Assembly (NCBI GenBank): GCA_031549185.1
Contig: JAVBQG010000053.1
Span: 1 to 25,159, forward strand
Reading direction: 5' to 3'
DNA: 25,159 bases
Origin: JAVBQG01 sp031549185
GTDB lineage: Bacteria; Synergistota; Synergistia; Synergistales; Synergistaceae
Each line of letters starts with the position of its first letter. Within the stretch, counting starts at the first letter, position 1. The notes under the pieces were generated by a model. The model did no database searches, had not been told where the DNA came from, and saw only the letters and a list, made by a program, of their open reading frames with translations. Made by a program: the position numbers and the translations under genes. Of the stretch, positions 14,004-22,627 are shown in pieces.

Positions 14004-16004
14004 CTATCGCTTCTGTTTCCTCTCCCCGTGTTTTATCAGCCGCTCCATGCCCTGCGAGAACGGCAGCGGGCGCATAGCGCTCTCCGCCTGCAGCAGTTTT
14101 TTCGTGAACGACTGCAGGCCGTAGGCTCCGCGGAACCAAAGCGGGCGGTACTCGGCTCTCGAGAGCAGGTGCATGTGCGCCTCCGTCCAGGTGTCGACCG
14201 CGTCCAGCGCGAAGGCGTAGGGGAGCAGCTGTTCGTAGCGCTCGACGGTCATTTTGGGAATGAGATCTCTCTGCGCGGCGGGGAGCTGCCGGAGTTCGTC
14301 GCCTCCCGCCGCCTGCAGGTACGCCTCGAAGCCCTCGACCTGCTCCAGAAGCCGCCAGCCCTCGCGCGTGCGCACCGGCATCGACGCAAAGACGAAGAGC
14401 GCGGCGCCGAAGGCCAGCCACAGGCCGCAGACGAGCAGCGGGTCCTGCGCGAAGAAGAACCCGACGCGGGCGACCAGCGCCGCTTTCAACGGGGGAAGGA
14501 CGAAGGAAGCCAGCAGTATGACAGCCCCCCATTTGACGATGGACAGAGCAATGCTCTTGGCGTCCATCGTCCGCCTGACGACGCGGAAGTCGCGAATCGC
14601 CTCGCGTACGAGCCGCCAGGCGAGCCAGAGCAGGAGGAGCGGCAGCGCCACGACCGGCGCCCAGAAGGAGAGGAGGCTTCGCCAGTCGGCCAGCGTCGCG
14701 GACAGCGGCGTCTCCATCGTCAGCGCCGCGTAGAGCAACGGGGCGAAGAGGATCAGCAGGGCGGTGCAGATCGCCGTGTGCGAGGAGGTGAGGCGCTTGT
14801 TCTTCTTCGCGTAGTGTTCGCGCCCGCTCGTCTTGTAGAGCGCGGGCATCCGAGCGACCAGCGCGTGCGCGGAGATCGCGCCCTCCTTCGTCGTGCTGCC
14901 CAGCAGGACCGACTTCTCGTCGCGCGGGAAGAGGGTCTGCAGGAGCCTCTGGTGCGCGGAGGAGATGCCATCGCCCCACTTGTGGACCGCCCTGTCGACC
15001 TTCAGGCCGTCCCTGCGCGGTTCCAGGAAGATCCGCCCCTGCGTCGCGAGCTGCACCAGGTCGGCGAGCAGGAGGTTTTCGTCGAAGGCGAGCGCCTTGA
15101 CGTAGCCGGTGTACCCCGCCTCCGTGCCCGGCGGCGGCGAGAAGAACAGCGTCCGCGCCGCGCCCCGTTTCGGTTTTCGGTTCCAGAGGTGCGAGACGAC
15201 GGCGTAGGGGGCGACGACCAGCAGGACGCAGAGGGCGAAGGCCGCCCGGTTCTCGCCGTCGAAGGGGGCGCCCAGTCTTTGGAGGACGGAGATCGCCGAG
15301 TCCCTGCCCGCCTTCATCATCCGCTGCGTCCTGGTGGGCGGGTTCACAAAACCTTTGTCCCACTTCGTCAAGATGAGAAAAATTTCGTCTGGCTCCAACG
15401 CGCGCGTTGTCTCGAGACGGCCGGACTGCGTGCGCCGCCAGTCCTTGGGCTTTTGTGCGCGGTTCTCGTAGGTGCCTGTCCAGGCGTCCTCCTCTTGCAC
15501 CCCGGCGCCGTCCGGCAGAACGATGCGGAATGACGCGGATTCGATGGGGAAGACGCCGCTGCCGGCTACGACCCAGTAAAGCGAGTCGGTTTTCTTGCGA
15601 AATTGGACGAGATCGGTAATCGTGTACCTCAGAACGTACTCGTACGTACGGTCAGGCTGAAGATAGCCGTCACCGCCGATGTGAACATCGGTGTAGGGCC
15701 ATGCCTGCCGCACGCGGTACGGAACTTTCTCGTCGCCTTGCGTTGCGGAGGCGACGGCGAAGATCGTTTTGATCCTTTTCTGCCCCAACTCCCAGTCGGT
15801 GAGAACTCTTCGTAAGGGTCCCCGTACGTCCGCACGGTCCGTGGAGAAGGCGATGCGCTCGGTCACCTCCAACGTGCCGTTCGGCATCACCCGCGCGTCC
15901 ACGTCCATGCGCGGAACCCGCCCGCCCGCGGCCAGGGCGGGGCGGCATGCGCAGAACACCAGCAGAAGCATGAGAGCGGGCAGGGTTCGTCTGAGGCCGT
16001 TCAT
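14004..16004 (-). CDS. DUF2207-type exported/membrane protein
   Basis: The 666-residue protein starts with a signal peptide (about 1-25, RRTLPALMLLLVFCAC then PALAAGG), continues with the DUF2207 domain (about 30-215, with VRGPLRRVLTDWELGQKRIKTI and YVLRYTITDLVQFRKKTDSLYWVVAGSG stretches), a membrane segment near 240-260, a cytoplasmic region, two to four further membrane segments around 395-540, and a C-terminal soluble part containing the VEGFEAYLQAA stretch typical of the family. The function of the family is not established. The start at 16004 is about 60 bases downstream of a good promoter. It heads a minus-strand set of envelope proteins with the WG-repeat genes; whether they form one pathway is unknown. 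Confidence 0.85.
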   Translation of the reverse strand: MNGLRRTLPALMLLLVFCACRPALAAGGRVPRMDVDARVMPNGTLEVTERIAFSTDRADVRGPLRRVLTDWELGQKRIKTIFAVASATQGDEKVPYRVRQAWPYTDVHIGGDGYLQPDRTYEYVLRYTITDLVQFRKKTDSLYWVVAGSGVFPIESASFRIVLPDGAGVQEEDAWTGTYENRAQKPKDWRRTQSGRLETTRALEPDEIFLILTKWDKGFVNPPTRTQRMMKAGRDSAISVLQRLGAPFDGENRAAFALCVLLVVAPYAVVSHLWNRKPKRGAARTLFFSPPPGTEAGYTGYVKALAFDENLLLADLVQLATQGRIFLEPRRDGLKVDRAVHKWGDGISSAHQRLLQTLFPRDEKSVLLGSTTKEGAISAHALVARMPALYKTSGREHYAKKNKRLTSSHTAICTALLILFAPLLYAALTMETPLSATLADWRSLLSFWAPVVALPLLLLWLAWRLVREAIRDFRVVRRTMDAKSIALSIVKWGAVILLASFVLPPLKAALVARVGFFFAQDPLLVCGLWLAFGAALFVFASMPVRTREGWRLLEQVEGFEAYLQAAGGDELRQLPAAQRDLIPKMTVERYEQLLPYAFALDAVDTWTEAHMHLLSRAEYRPLWFRGAYGLQSFTKKLLQAESAMRPLPFSQGMERLIKHGERKQKR

Positions 16005-16063
16005 CGTATCGCGCTCACCGGTCCTTTCGCGAGGATGACAAATAGAGAAATCGAAGTGTTTTT

Positions 16064-16092
16064 GTTATATCAGAAGCGGTGTGCGGCGTCAA
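16064..16092 (-). promoter_or_regulatory. Sigma-70-type promoter of the DUF2207-type gene
   Basis: Minus-strand TTGACG (16092-16087), 17-base spacer and TATAAC (16069-16064) form a good promoter about 60 bases before the ATG at 16004. The hairpin at 16160-16191 lies just upstream, separating this unit from the TSUP cluster. Confidence 0.7.
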
Positions 16093-16159
16093 GGAAAGCC
16101 GCGAGTGGGGAAGAGGAGACTGCGTCCCTGAAAGGTCGAGCGGTTGGTCGTGCATAAAC

Positions 16160-16191
16160 GGCGAGGCTGGGTTTTTACGCCCGGCCTCGTC
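16160..16191 (-). terminator. Terminator after the TSUP-type exporter gene
   Basis: A 12-bp GC-rich stem (arms 16160-16171 and 16180-16191, with only G-T exceptions) lies 14 bases downstream of the exporter stop. On the minus strand it is followed by GTTTATGC, a short T run. The 200-base gap 16005-16204 otherwise holds only the promoter at 16064-16092. Confidence 0.65.
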
Positions 16192-16204
16192 TTTTGGAGG
16201 GATC

Positions 16205-16969
16205 CTACTGAAACGCGTCGAAGATCATCTTGGCGGCGCTGATGACCACCACGACCGTGAGCACGTAGCGGACCCAGTTGTTGCCCTTCGATACGGTGAA
16301 CTTCGCGCCGAGGACGGCGCCGAACATGCTGCCGACGGCGAGGATGAGGCCGACCGGGATGTCGACCATGCCGTTCATATAGAAGATCACGAGGCTGATC
16401 GTCGTGTAACTGCCGATGATGACGGTTTTGAGGGCGTTGCCGTTGACGAGGTCGAAGCCGGCGACCAGCGCGAGCGCGCCGGAGAAGAAGAAGCCGACGC
16501 CCGCCTGGATGAAGCCGCCGTAGATCCCCACCAGGAAGAACACGCCGTAGACGACCCACTTCGGGTGCGTGCGCTGCGCCTGCCCCTCCCAGAGCTTCGG
16601 CTTCGTCACGAGCAGGACGCCCATGAGCGCGATCAGGACCCCGATCACGAGGTTGAGCATCCGTTTGTCGACCTGCACGGCGACGCAGGTCCCCACGATC
16701 GCCCCGAGTGTCGTGATTGCCGCGAGCGGCAGGGCGGCTTTCAGGGAGAGCATCTTCTGATTCCTGAAGCTGGCCGCCCCGGAGATGCTCTGCAGCAGGA
16801 TGGCGATGCGGTTGGTGCCGTTCGCCACGGCCAAGTCCATGCCCGTGAAGGTCAGCACGGGCAGTACGAGCAACGAGCCGCCGCCGGCGACCGTGTTCAG
16901 GAAGCCCTGCATGACGCCGACGACCACGACGATGACGATGTGGGTGGGGGACAAATTAAAAGGATTCAT
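16205..16969 (-). CDS. TSUP (TauE/SafE) family membrane exporter
   Basis: The 254-residue protein has about eight hydrophobic segments and the two diagnostic half-repeats of the TauE/SafE family (MQGFLNTVAGGGSLLVLPVL near the start, GIYGGFIQAGVGFFFSGAL in the middle). Family members export sulfite, sulfonates or organic acids, with several experimentally linked to sulfoacetate or taurine metabolism. An upstream in-frame start exists at 17008, but the ATG at 16969 has AAGGTG at good spacing. It is the last gene of a minus-strand cluster with amidohydrolase, M20 deacylase, aminotransferase and TRAP genes, so it may export an end product of that pathway; the molecule is unknown. Confidence 0.85.
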   Translation of the reverse strand: MNPFNLSPTHIVIVVVVGVMQGFLNTVAGGGSLLVLPVLTFTGMDLAVANGTNRIAILLQSISGAASFRNQKMLSLKAALPLAAITTLGAIVGTCVAVQVDKRMLNLVIGVLIALMGVLLVTKPKLWEGQAQRTHPKWVVYGVFFLVGIYGGFIQAGVGFFFSGALALVAGFDLVNGNALKTVIIGSYTTISLVIFYMNGMVDIPVGLILAVGSMFGAVLGAKFTVSKGNNWVRYVLTVVVVISAAKMIFDAFQ

Positions 16970-17021
16970 TTTTTCACCTTTTTCTGACAAAAATCGTTTT
17001 TGGCGCAAGGCGCGACGCCAT

Positions 17022-17030
17022 ATTGTAACA
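17022..17030 (-). promoter_or_regulatory. Possible extended -10 element before the TSUP gene
   Basis: On the minus strand, TG-T-TACAAT (17030-17022) matches an extended -10 motif, about 50 bases before the TSUP ATG. The -35 region is poor. It could allow extra expression of the exporter separate from the upstream genes. Confidence 0.4.
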
Positions 17031-17047
17031 ATGATGGAAGAGCGTTG

Positions 17048-17305
17048 CTACTCTTTTGTGTCATCTTCATCGGCTTGAACCCGACCGAACAGCAACACGA
17101 GCGATCCGAAGGCATATATGAAAAGCCAACCCAACAAAACGGCATTGTTCGAAGGGCGGCCTGGCCTCGCCAACTCGAGGCCGAGCCAGACCAGCGAGAG
17201 CACCAGCGACTGATGGGACTCTCGCAGCGGTATTCTGTCCTGAAACGACCTGGCGGCAAAGGGGAGCACGAAAGAAAAAAGGAAGATGCTGCCGTACCAC
17301 AACAA
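17048..17305 (-). CDS. Small predicted membrane protein
   Basis: An 85-residue frame starting at TTG (17305) contains three hydrophobic stretches (IFLFSFVLPFAA; SLVLSLVWLGLEL; AVLLGWLFIYAFGSLVLLFG) and an acidic C-terminal tail (ADEDDTKE). A stop codon shortly upstream leaves only TTG as a start in this frame; an AAGGAGAGG site lies about 12 bases before it, a slightly long spacing. The competing frame starting at ATG 17315 gives an arginine-rich, unlikely protein. The gene fits between the amidohydrolase stop (17326) and the TSUP start. Family not recognised. The non-ATG start and short length keep confidence moderate. Confidence 0.45.
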   Translation of the reverse strand: MLWYGSIFLFSFVLPFAARSFQDRIPLRESHQSLVLSLVWLGLELARPGRPSNNAVLLGWLFIYAFGSLVLLFGRVQADEDDTKE

Positions 17306-17325
17306 TTTTCGTCATCCTCTCCTTG

Positions 17326-18936
17326 CTACAACGAGCCGTAGACCTGCTCGCCCCCCACGAAGGCGGCTTTCGCCACGGTGTCCTTCAGCGCGTCCTCGTC
17401 GCATGTCACGATATCCCTGTCGAGCACGGCGAAATCGGCGCGTTTTCCCACTTCGAGAGAGCCCCTGAGATGCTCTTCGAACCCCGCATAGGCTCCCCAT
17501 ATTGTAAACGATTTCAGCGCTTCCTCTCGCGTTACGGCCTCCTCCGCCCGCCAGCCCCCTTGCGGCAGGCCCTCCCGGTCTTTTCGCGTGACGCCCGCGT
17601 ACATTCCATGGAAGGGGTTGACCGGTTCGACGGGGCCGTCGGAGCCGCCCGGAATGCAGGAGCCCATATCGATCAGCGTGCGCCAGGGGAAGGCCCCTTT
17701 CAGGCGTCTCTCCCCGATCCTGTCCTCCGTCATGTTCTTGTCCGACGTGCAGTGCACGAATTGCATCGACGGGATGACGCCCAGCCCGCCGAAACGGGCG
17801 AAGTCCTCCGGGTCGAGAATCTGCGCGTGCTCGATGCGGAATCGATGGTCCTTCTGCTCCGGTATCTCCCTCAGCACCCGCTCGTATACGTCCAGTACCT
17901 GCCGGTTGGCCGCGTCGCCGATGGCGTGCGTGGCGGCCTGAAATCCGTTCCGGCGCGCCTCGAGGACCATGCGGTAGAGTTCTTCGTCGCCGTAGCGCGC
18001 ATTTCCCGCGTGCCCGGGGCGGTCGTCGTAGTCTTCTCTCAACCACGCACTGCGCGCGCCCAGGGAGCCGTCCGCGAAGAACTTGATGCCCCGCACGGAG
18101 AGGCGGTTTGCGAACAATCCGCTCTCCGGTCCCACGTCGTAGGCGGCCTGCGCGTCCGGCGCCGCGACGTAGGCGCAGACGCCGATTTTGAGGAGGTTCT
18201 CCCCGTAAAGCCGTTTCAGGAGGGCGATTGTCCCGTAATCGTAGCCGATGTTGGCCGCCATGTCGTGAATCGACGTGAAACCGAAGGAGAATAGCTCTTT
18301 CTGGGCCGCGAGATACGCCTCTTTGCGCCCTTCGTCGCCGCTCTCGGGGATGCGCCTGCGCACCGGGTGCGCCGCCGTGTCCGTCAGGATGCCGCTCGGC
18401 TCGCCGGAGGCGTTCCGGTGAATCTCTCCGCCGGCCGGGTCGGCCGAGTCGCGCGCGATGCCCGCGATTTCGAGCGCCCTGCCGTTGACCCACGAGGTGT
18501 GCCCGCAGGCCCTCACCAGGCAGACGGGGACGTCCGGCGCCACGCGATCCAGGTCCTGCCTGTCCGGAAGCGCCCCGTCCGCCCACGCCAGCTCGTTCCA
18601 TCCGCGCCCCAGGATCCACTCCCCGGGCCTGATCGTCTCGTATCGGCGTTTTACCTCGCCGAGGATCTCCTCTTTCGTCTTTTGGAAGCAGTCGACCTGC
18701 ATCAGGCGCTCGCCCAGGGGCAAAAAGTGCAGGTGCGACTCGACGAGGCCGGGGACCACGGTCTGGCCCTTCAGGTCGTGGACGGCCGTTCCATCCCCGA
18801 CGTATTTTTTGACTTGTTCGTCCGAGCCGACCCAGAGGATTCTTCCGTCTTTGATCGCCACCCCTTCGCAGACCGAAAACAAGGGGTCCACGGTGTAGAT
18901 TCTTCCGTTTACGACGACGCAATCCGCTTTCGACAT
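17326..18936 (-). CDS. YtcJ-type amidohydrolase
   Basis: The 535-residue metal-dependent amidohydrolase (YtcJ-like, amidohydrolase 3 group) has the first metal motif H-x-H at 68-70 (ESHLHFLPL), a GIKFFADGSLG stretch that supplies the usual lysine-type ligand region, THAIGD and IEHAQ histidines, and the GSDGPVEPVNPF aspartate motif near the end. Members hydrolyse amide or formimino bonds in small organic compounds; natural substrates are mostly unknown. I start at the ATG 18936 because of its GGGAGG site, not the in-frame codon at 18957. It follows the M20 gene by about 30 bases and precedes the small membrane protein, so it is probably in the same transcript. No signal peptide is visible, so the enzyme is cytoplasmic. 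Confidence 0.88.
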   Translation of the reverse strand: MSKADCVVVNGRIYTVDPLFSVCEGVAIKDGRILWVGSDEQVKKYVGDGTAVHDLKGQTVVPGLVESHLHFLPLGERLMQVDCFQKTKEEILGEVKRRYETIRPGEWILGRGWNELAWADGALPDRQDLDRVAPDVPVCLVRACGHTSWVNGRALEIAGIARDSADPAGGEIHRNASGEPSGILTDTAAHPVRRRIPESGDEGRKEAYLAAQKELFSFGFTSIHDMAANIGYDYGTIALLKRLYGENLLKIGVCAYVAAPDAQAAYDVGPESGLFANRLSVRGIKFFADGSLGARSAWLREDYDDRPGHAGNARYGDEELYRMVLEARRNGFQAATHAIGDAANRQVLDVYERVLREIPEQKDHRFRIEHAQILDPEDFARFGGLGVIPSMQFVHCTSDKNMTEDRIGERRLKGAFPWRTLIDMGSCIPGGSDGPVEPVNPFHGMYAGVTRKDREGLPQGGWRAEEAVTREEALKSFTIWGAYAGFEEHLRGSLEVGKRADFAVLDRDIVTCDEDALKDTVAKAAFVGGEQVYGSL

Positions 18937-18967
18937 GACGAGACCTCCCGTGTGCAACAGATGGAAT

Positions 18968-20125
18968 TCAACAGAGAAGTTCGCGCAGGACCCTCGTGTA
19001 GATCTCCGTCGCCTGCTCGATCTCCCGGATCGATCCGTACTCGTTCGGGCCGTGCAGGCCTGCGCCGGAGGGCCCGAAGGTGACGGTCGGAATGCCCCCC
19101 AGAACGGCCAGATAGTTGGAATCGCAGACGGATGGATCGACCTCCAGCGACGCCTCGCCGCCCGTCACGTCTTTGAAGTGCCGGAGGATGGACGTCACCA
19201 GAGGGTGCTCCCTCTCGACGGAAAAGCCCTCCATGAAAGGCGTGTCGCGCTCCGAGGGCTCGACCGTCACGTCTTCCCGGATCCCCAGCTTCGCCGCCGC
19301 CGACAGGACCTGTTCGACGCAACCCTCCAAACTCTCGCCCGGCACTACGTAGCGGTCGATGAAGATGCTGCACCTGTCCGGGACGGAGAGCGTCCCCTTG
19401 ATGCCCCCCTCGATGTGGCGGACGCACCAAGTGCCGCCTCCGACGACGGGGTCGAAGGCGGTCGGCAGTTTCTCGACCTCGATCGCGAGTTTCGCCGCGT
19501 CGATGACCGCGTTTCGCCCAACCGACGGATAATGGCTCGCGTGGGCCGATACGCCCTTCACGTCGGCGATCATGCTGTAGCGGCCTCGGAAGCCGATCGC
19601 GATTTTATTGAAACGGCACTCGGCCATGATGGCCATGTCGGCCTTCAGGCCGTCCCGGAGCATTTTGTACGTTCCCCTGGAGAGCCCCTCTTCATCCGCC
19701 GCCAGCGAGATGAGCAAATCGCCGCGGTTTCGGTGGCCGCTCTCGATCATGCGCTGCGTCGCTTCCAGAATGGCGGCGATCCCGCCCTTCATGTCCGAGG
19801 AGCCGAGCGCGTAGACGCGGTCGCCGCGCACGACCGGGGTGAAGGGATCCGTCTCCCATCCCTCCGCCACGGCGACGGTGTCGAGGTGTCCGGCGAGGAG
19901 CAGGGAGGGCGCGGATGCGTCGCTCCCCTTCAGCGTCGCCCGGATCGAGGGCCATTTCCCCTCCGCGAACCAGCTCCACTCGACCTGGAGCCCCATGTCC
20001 CCGAGCTCCTTCGCGACGTAGGTTGCGATCCCTTCCTCGTCGCCCGTGACGCTGGGCGTGCGAATCAACCGCTCGTACCGCTCGAAAAGGCGCGTATCCG
20101 GAAGACGCCCGGCAAGCTCAGCCAT
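18968..20125 (-). CDS. M20-family metallo-deacylase/peptidase (ArgE/DapE-like)
   Basis: The 385-residue protein shows the M20 two-metal site: H80 and D82 (LLLAGHLDTVAV), D111 (GSSDMKGG), E145-E146 (LAADEEG) and a late histidine (SGAGLHGPNEYGS), with the central dimerisation domain (RGRYSMIADVKGVSAHASHYP) between. Relatives remove acyl or succinyl groups from amino acids or cut dipeptides; acetylornithine deacetylase and succinyl-diaminopimelate desuccinylase are the best-known. Its start overlaps the aminotransferase stop by 8 bases, which couples the two steps: an amino acid freed here could be used directly as aminotransferase substrate. Specific substrate unknown. The position argues for catabolism rather than arginine or lysine synthesis. 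Confidence 0.9.
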   Translation of the reverse strand: MAELAGRLPDTRLFERYERLIRTPSVTGDEEGIATYVAKELGDMGLQVEWSWFAEGKWPSIRATLKGSDASAPSLLLAGHLDTVAVAEGWETDPFTPVVRGDRVYALGSSDMKGGIAAILEATQRMIESGHRNRGDLLISLAADEEGLSRGTYKMLRDGLKADMAIMAECRFNKIAIGFRGRYSMIADVKGVSAHASHYPSVGRNAVIDAAKLAIEVEKLPTAFDPVVGGGTWCVRHIEGGIKGTLSVPDRCSIFIDRYVVPGESLEGCVEQVLSAAAKLGIREDVTVEPSERDTPFMEGFSVEREHPLVTSILRHFKDVTGGEASLEVDPSVCDSNYLAVLGGIPTVTFGPSGAGLHGPNEYGSIREIEQATEIYTRVLRELLC

Positions 20126-21320
20126 TTCGATTCCCCTGCCTCCCGTCCAGCTTGTCCATCGCCGCTTTCATACTCGACAGGGCGTCCGCCAGGTAATCCT
20201 TCGATTTGCAGTAAGCCAGGCGGACGAAGCCGGGCATCTCGAACGCCTCGCCCGGGACGAGCGCGACGCCGGCTTCTTCCAGCATGTAGTTGCAGAACGC
20301 CGTGGCGGATAACCCCGTCCGCGCGACGGAGGGGAAGATGTAGAACGCGCCGTCGGGGACGACAAAATCCAGAGTTTGCATCTGCTTCAGGCGACCGGTG
20401 ACCAGATCCCGGCGTTCTTTGTACTCGCGGATCATGGCCTGCACGTCGCCCTCTGCGCCGCGCAGCGCCTCCGCGTATCCGTACTGCGTAAACGTGGTGG
20501 CGCAGGTGTTCAGGAGCAGGTGGGCCCGGTTCGCGTAGGCGGTCATCCAGGAAGGCATCGCCATGTAGCCGACGCGCCAGCCGGTCATCGAGTAGGTCTT
20601 CGAAGCGGCGCCGACCGTGATGGTCCGGTCGCCCATGCCCGGAAGGGACCCGATGCTGACGTGCTCGCCGCCGTACAGGAAACGCTCGTAGCACTCGTCC
20701 GACAAAACGAGGAGGTCGTGTTTTTTCGCCAGCTCCGCGATCTTTTCGAGCTCGCCGCGCGCCATCACGGCCCCCGTCGGGTTGTTGGGCGTGTTGATCA
20801 GGATCATGCGGGTTTTCTCCGTGATGCGGGCTGCGAGGTCGGAGGCCTTCAAGATGAACCCGTCCTCGAGCCGGCAGGGGACGGGGACGAATTTTGCCCC
20901 CGCTATGCTGCACTGCGCCGGGTAGGACCCGAAGCAGGGCGTGGGCACGACGACCTCGTCCCCCGCGTTCAGCGCGACCAGCATGGACGTCATGATCGCC
21001 GCCTGCGCGCCAACCGTCACGAGAATGTCCCCGGGGGCGGCCTCGATGCCGTTCGCTCTCTTCAGTTTTTCGGACAGGGCGACCCGCAGCTCCTCGACGC
21101 CTCTCATGTCGGCGTAGTGTACCAGCCCCTCGTCGAGCGCCCGTTTCGTCGCCTCCTTCGCGACGGCGGGGGAGTCGAAATCCGGGCGGCCGATCTCCAG
21201 ATGATAGACCTTTCTGCCCGATTTCTCCAACCTGTTCGCGAGATCCACGATGTCTCTGATCCCGCCGCCCATTTTGACGGCGGCGAATTTATCGTTCGGA
21301 AGCTTGATTTTTTCCATCAT
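20118..21320 (-). CDS. Class I/II PLP-dependent aminotransferase
   Basis: The 400-residue fold-type I enzyme has the family motifs: N-P-T-G at 180-183, the D-E at 208-209 of SDECY, and the PLP-binding lysine K241 (AASKTYSMTGWRVGY). It moves an amino group between an amino acid and a 2-oxo acid, most similar in pattern to the aspartate/aromatic Ib group; exact amino acid preference is not visible. ATG codons at 21320 and 21317 are both possible starts; the GGAAGGGGGA site suits either. It starts 17 bases after the DctM stop and ends overlapping the M20 gene, so TRAP transporter, aminotransferase and deacylase look like one operon that imports and degrades an amino acid derivative. Confidence 0.92.
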   Translation of the reverse strand: MMEKIKLPNDKFAAVKMGGGIRDIVDLANRLEKSGRKVYHLEIGRPDFDSPAVAKEATKRALDEGLVHYADMRGVEELRVALSEKLKRANGIEAAPGDILVTVGAQAAIMTSMLVALNAGDEVVVPTPCFGSYPAQCSIAGAKFVPVPCRLEDGFILKASDLAARITEKTRMILINTPNNPTGAVMARGELEKIAELAKKHDLLVLSDECYERFLYGGEHVSIGSLPGMGDRTITVGAASKTYSMTGWRVGYMAMPSWMTAYANRAHLLLNTCATTFTQYGYAEALRGAEGDVQAMIREYKERRDLVTGRLKQMQTLDFVVPDGAFYIFPSVARTGLSATAFCNYMLEEAGVALVPGEAFEMPGFVRLAYCKSKDYLADALSSMKAAMDKLDGRQGNRNG

Positions 21321-21337
21321 GCAGGTCCCCCTTCCGG

Positions 21338-22624
21338 CTAAACGCCGCGTACCATGTTGACCAGAACCATGCTGAACCACGGCACGTACGTCACGATGAA
21401 GAGGACGACGACCATCGCCGTGATGAAGATCGCGGCATTCGCGGCAATGCTGTCCACCCTCTCTTTCGAAACGGTCGCCGCGACGAAGAGGTTCGAGCCG
21501 AACGGCGGCGTGACGAATCCGATGGCGAGCGCGACCGTCATGAAAAGGCCGAAGTGGATGATGTCCACGCCGAACTGCGTGACGACCGGGAGAAAGATGG
21601 GCGTCAGAATGATCATAGAGGAGAGGTTGTCGATGAAGCACCCCACGATCAGAAAGAACACGAGGATCAGGAGCAGTACGATGTATTTCGACGACGAGAA
21701 CGCGACGATCCACTCGCCGATGCGCATCGGGATCTGCTCGATCGTCAGGAACGTGGCGAAGGACATCGACAGGCCGAGGATGAACGTGGCGGCCCCGTTG
21801 ACGGTGATCGTCTCCCTCAGGGCCTTTGCGAACCCCTCGAGCGTCAGTTCTTTGTGAACGAAAAAGCCTATGAAGAGGGCATAGGCGACGCCGGCTACGG
21901 CCGCCTCGGTCGGCGTGAAGATGCCGCCGTATATGCCGCCCATGATGATGACCGGCACCATCAGCGCCCAGAACGAGTACCGGAACGCCTTCAGGACGGC
22001 CACGAAGCTGAATTTTTCAACCGCGACTGGGTAGTTGCGCTTTTTCGCGATGAAGTAGCTCGTGATCATCAGCGCCACGCCGATCATGATGCCGGGGATG
22101 ATGCCGGCGAGGAACATTTCGCTGACCGAAGCGCCGGTGATGACCCCGTAGAGGACGAACGGGATCGAGGGCGGAATGATGACCCCGATCGACCCGGCCG
22201 CGGCCGTGAGGGCTGCGGCGAAGGCCCCGTCGTATTGTTTCTCCTTCATCTGGGGGATCATGAAGGAACCGATCGCCGAGACCGTCGCCGGCCCCGAGCC
22301 GGAGATCGCGGCGAAGAACATGCACGCGGTGACCGTCACCATCGCGAGGCCGCCGATGATGAATCCCACCAGGCTCTCCGCGAAGAGCACGAGGCGCCTC
22401 GAGATGCCGCTGCCCCCCATCAGGTTGCCGGCGAGCGTGAAATACGGGATCGCGAGCAGGGGGAAGGAGTCGATCGCCGCAAAGCAGTACTGGGGGATCA
22501 AAACGAGCGGGACGGAGCTGAAAAGCAACATGCTGAGCGCTGTCGAGATCCCGATCGAGATTCCGATCGGGACGCTCAGGACCATCAGGGCGCCCATCAG
22601 CAGAAAGAGAAAGAGAATTTCCAC
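21338..22624 (-). CDS. dctM: TRAP transporter large permease, DctM
   Basis: The 428-residue protein has about 12 hydrophobic segments, starts MEILFLFLLMGALMVLSVPIG and contains AAISGSGPATVSAIGSFMIPQM, which is highly characteristic of DctM. Further conserved stretches are IGVIIPPSIPFVLYG and FVTPPFGSNLFVAATVSK. It forms the main substrate channel of a sodium-driven TRAP system with DctQ and DctP. The gene follows dctQ with 3 intergenic bases and precedes the aminotransferase by 17 bases. All three TRAP parts are intact in the window, so a working uptake system is likely. Confidence 0.95.
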   Translation of the reverse strand: MEILFLFLLMGALMVLSVPIGISIGISTALSMLLFSSVPLVLIPQYCFAAIDSFPLLAIPYFTLAGNLMGGSGISRRLVLFAESLVGFIIGGLAMVTVTACMFFAAISGSGPATVSAIGSFMIPQMKEKQYDGAFAAALTAAAGSIGVIIPPSIPFVLYGVITGASVSEMFLAGIIPGIMIGVALMITSYFIAKKRNYPVAVEKFSFVAVLKAFRYSFWALMVPVIIMGGIYGGIFTPTEAAVAGVAYALFIGFFVHKELTLEGFAKALRETITVNGAATFILGLSMSFATFLTIEQIPMRIGEWIVAFSSSKYIVLLLILVFFLIVGCFIDNLSSMIILTPIFLPVVTQFGVDIIHFGLFMTVALAIGFVTPPFGSNLFVAATVSKERVDSIAANAAIFITAMVVVLFIVTYVPWFSMVLVNMVRGV

Positions 22625-22627
22625 GGC

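Noticed and set aside
17067..17315. ATG-started 82-codon frame overlapping the small membrane protein
   Set aside because: Its product is arginine-rich and featureless, whereas the other frame has clear hydrophobic segments.
18935..20401. A 488-codon plus-strand frame opposite the M20 gene
   Set aside because: Shadow of a gene with clear metal-binding motifs; no domain and no ribosome binding site logic.
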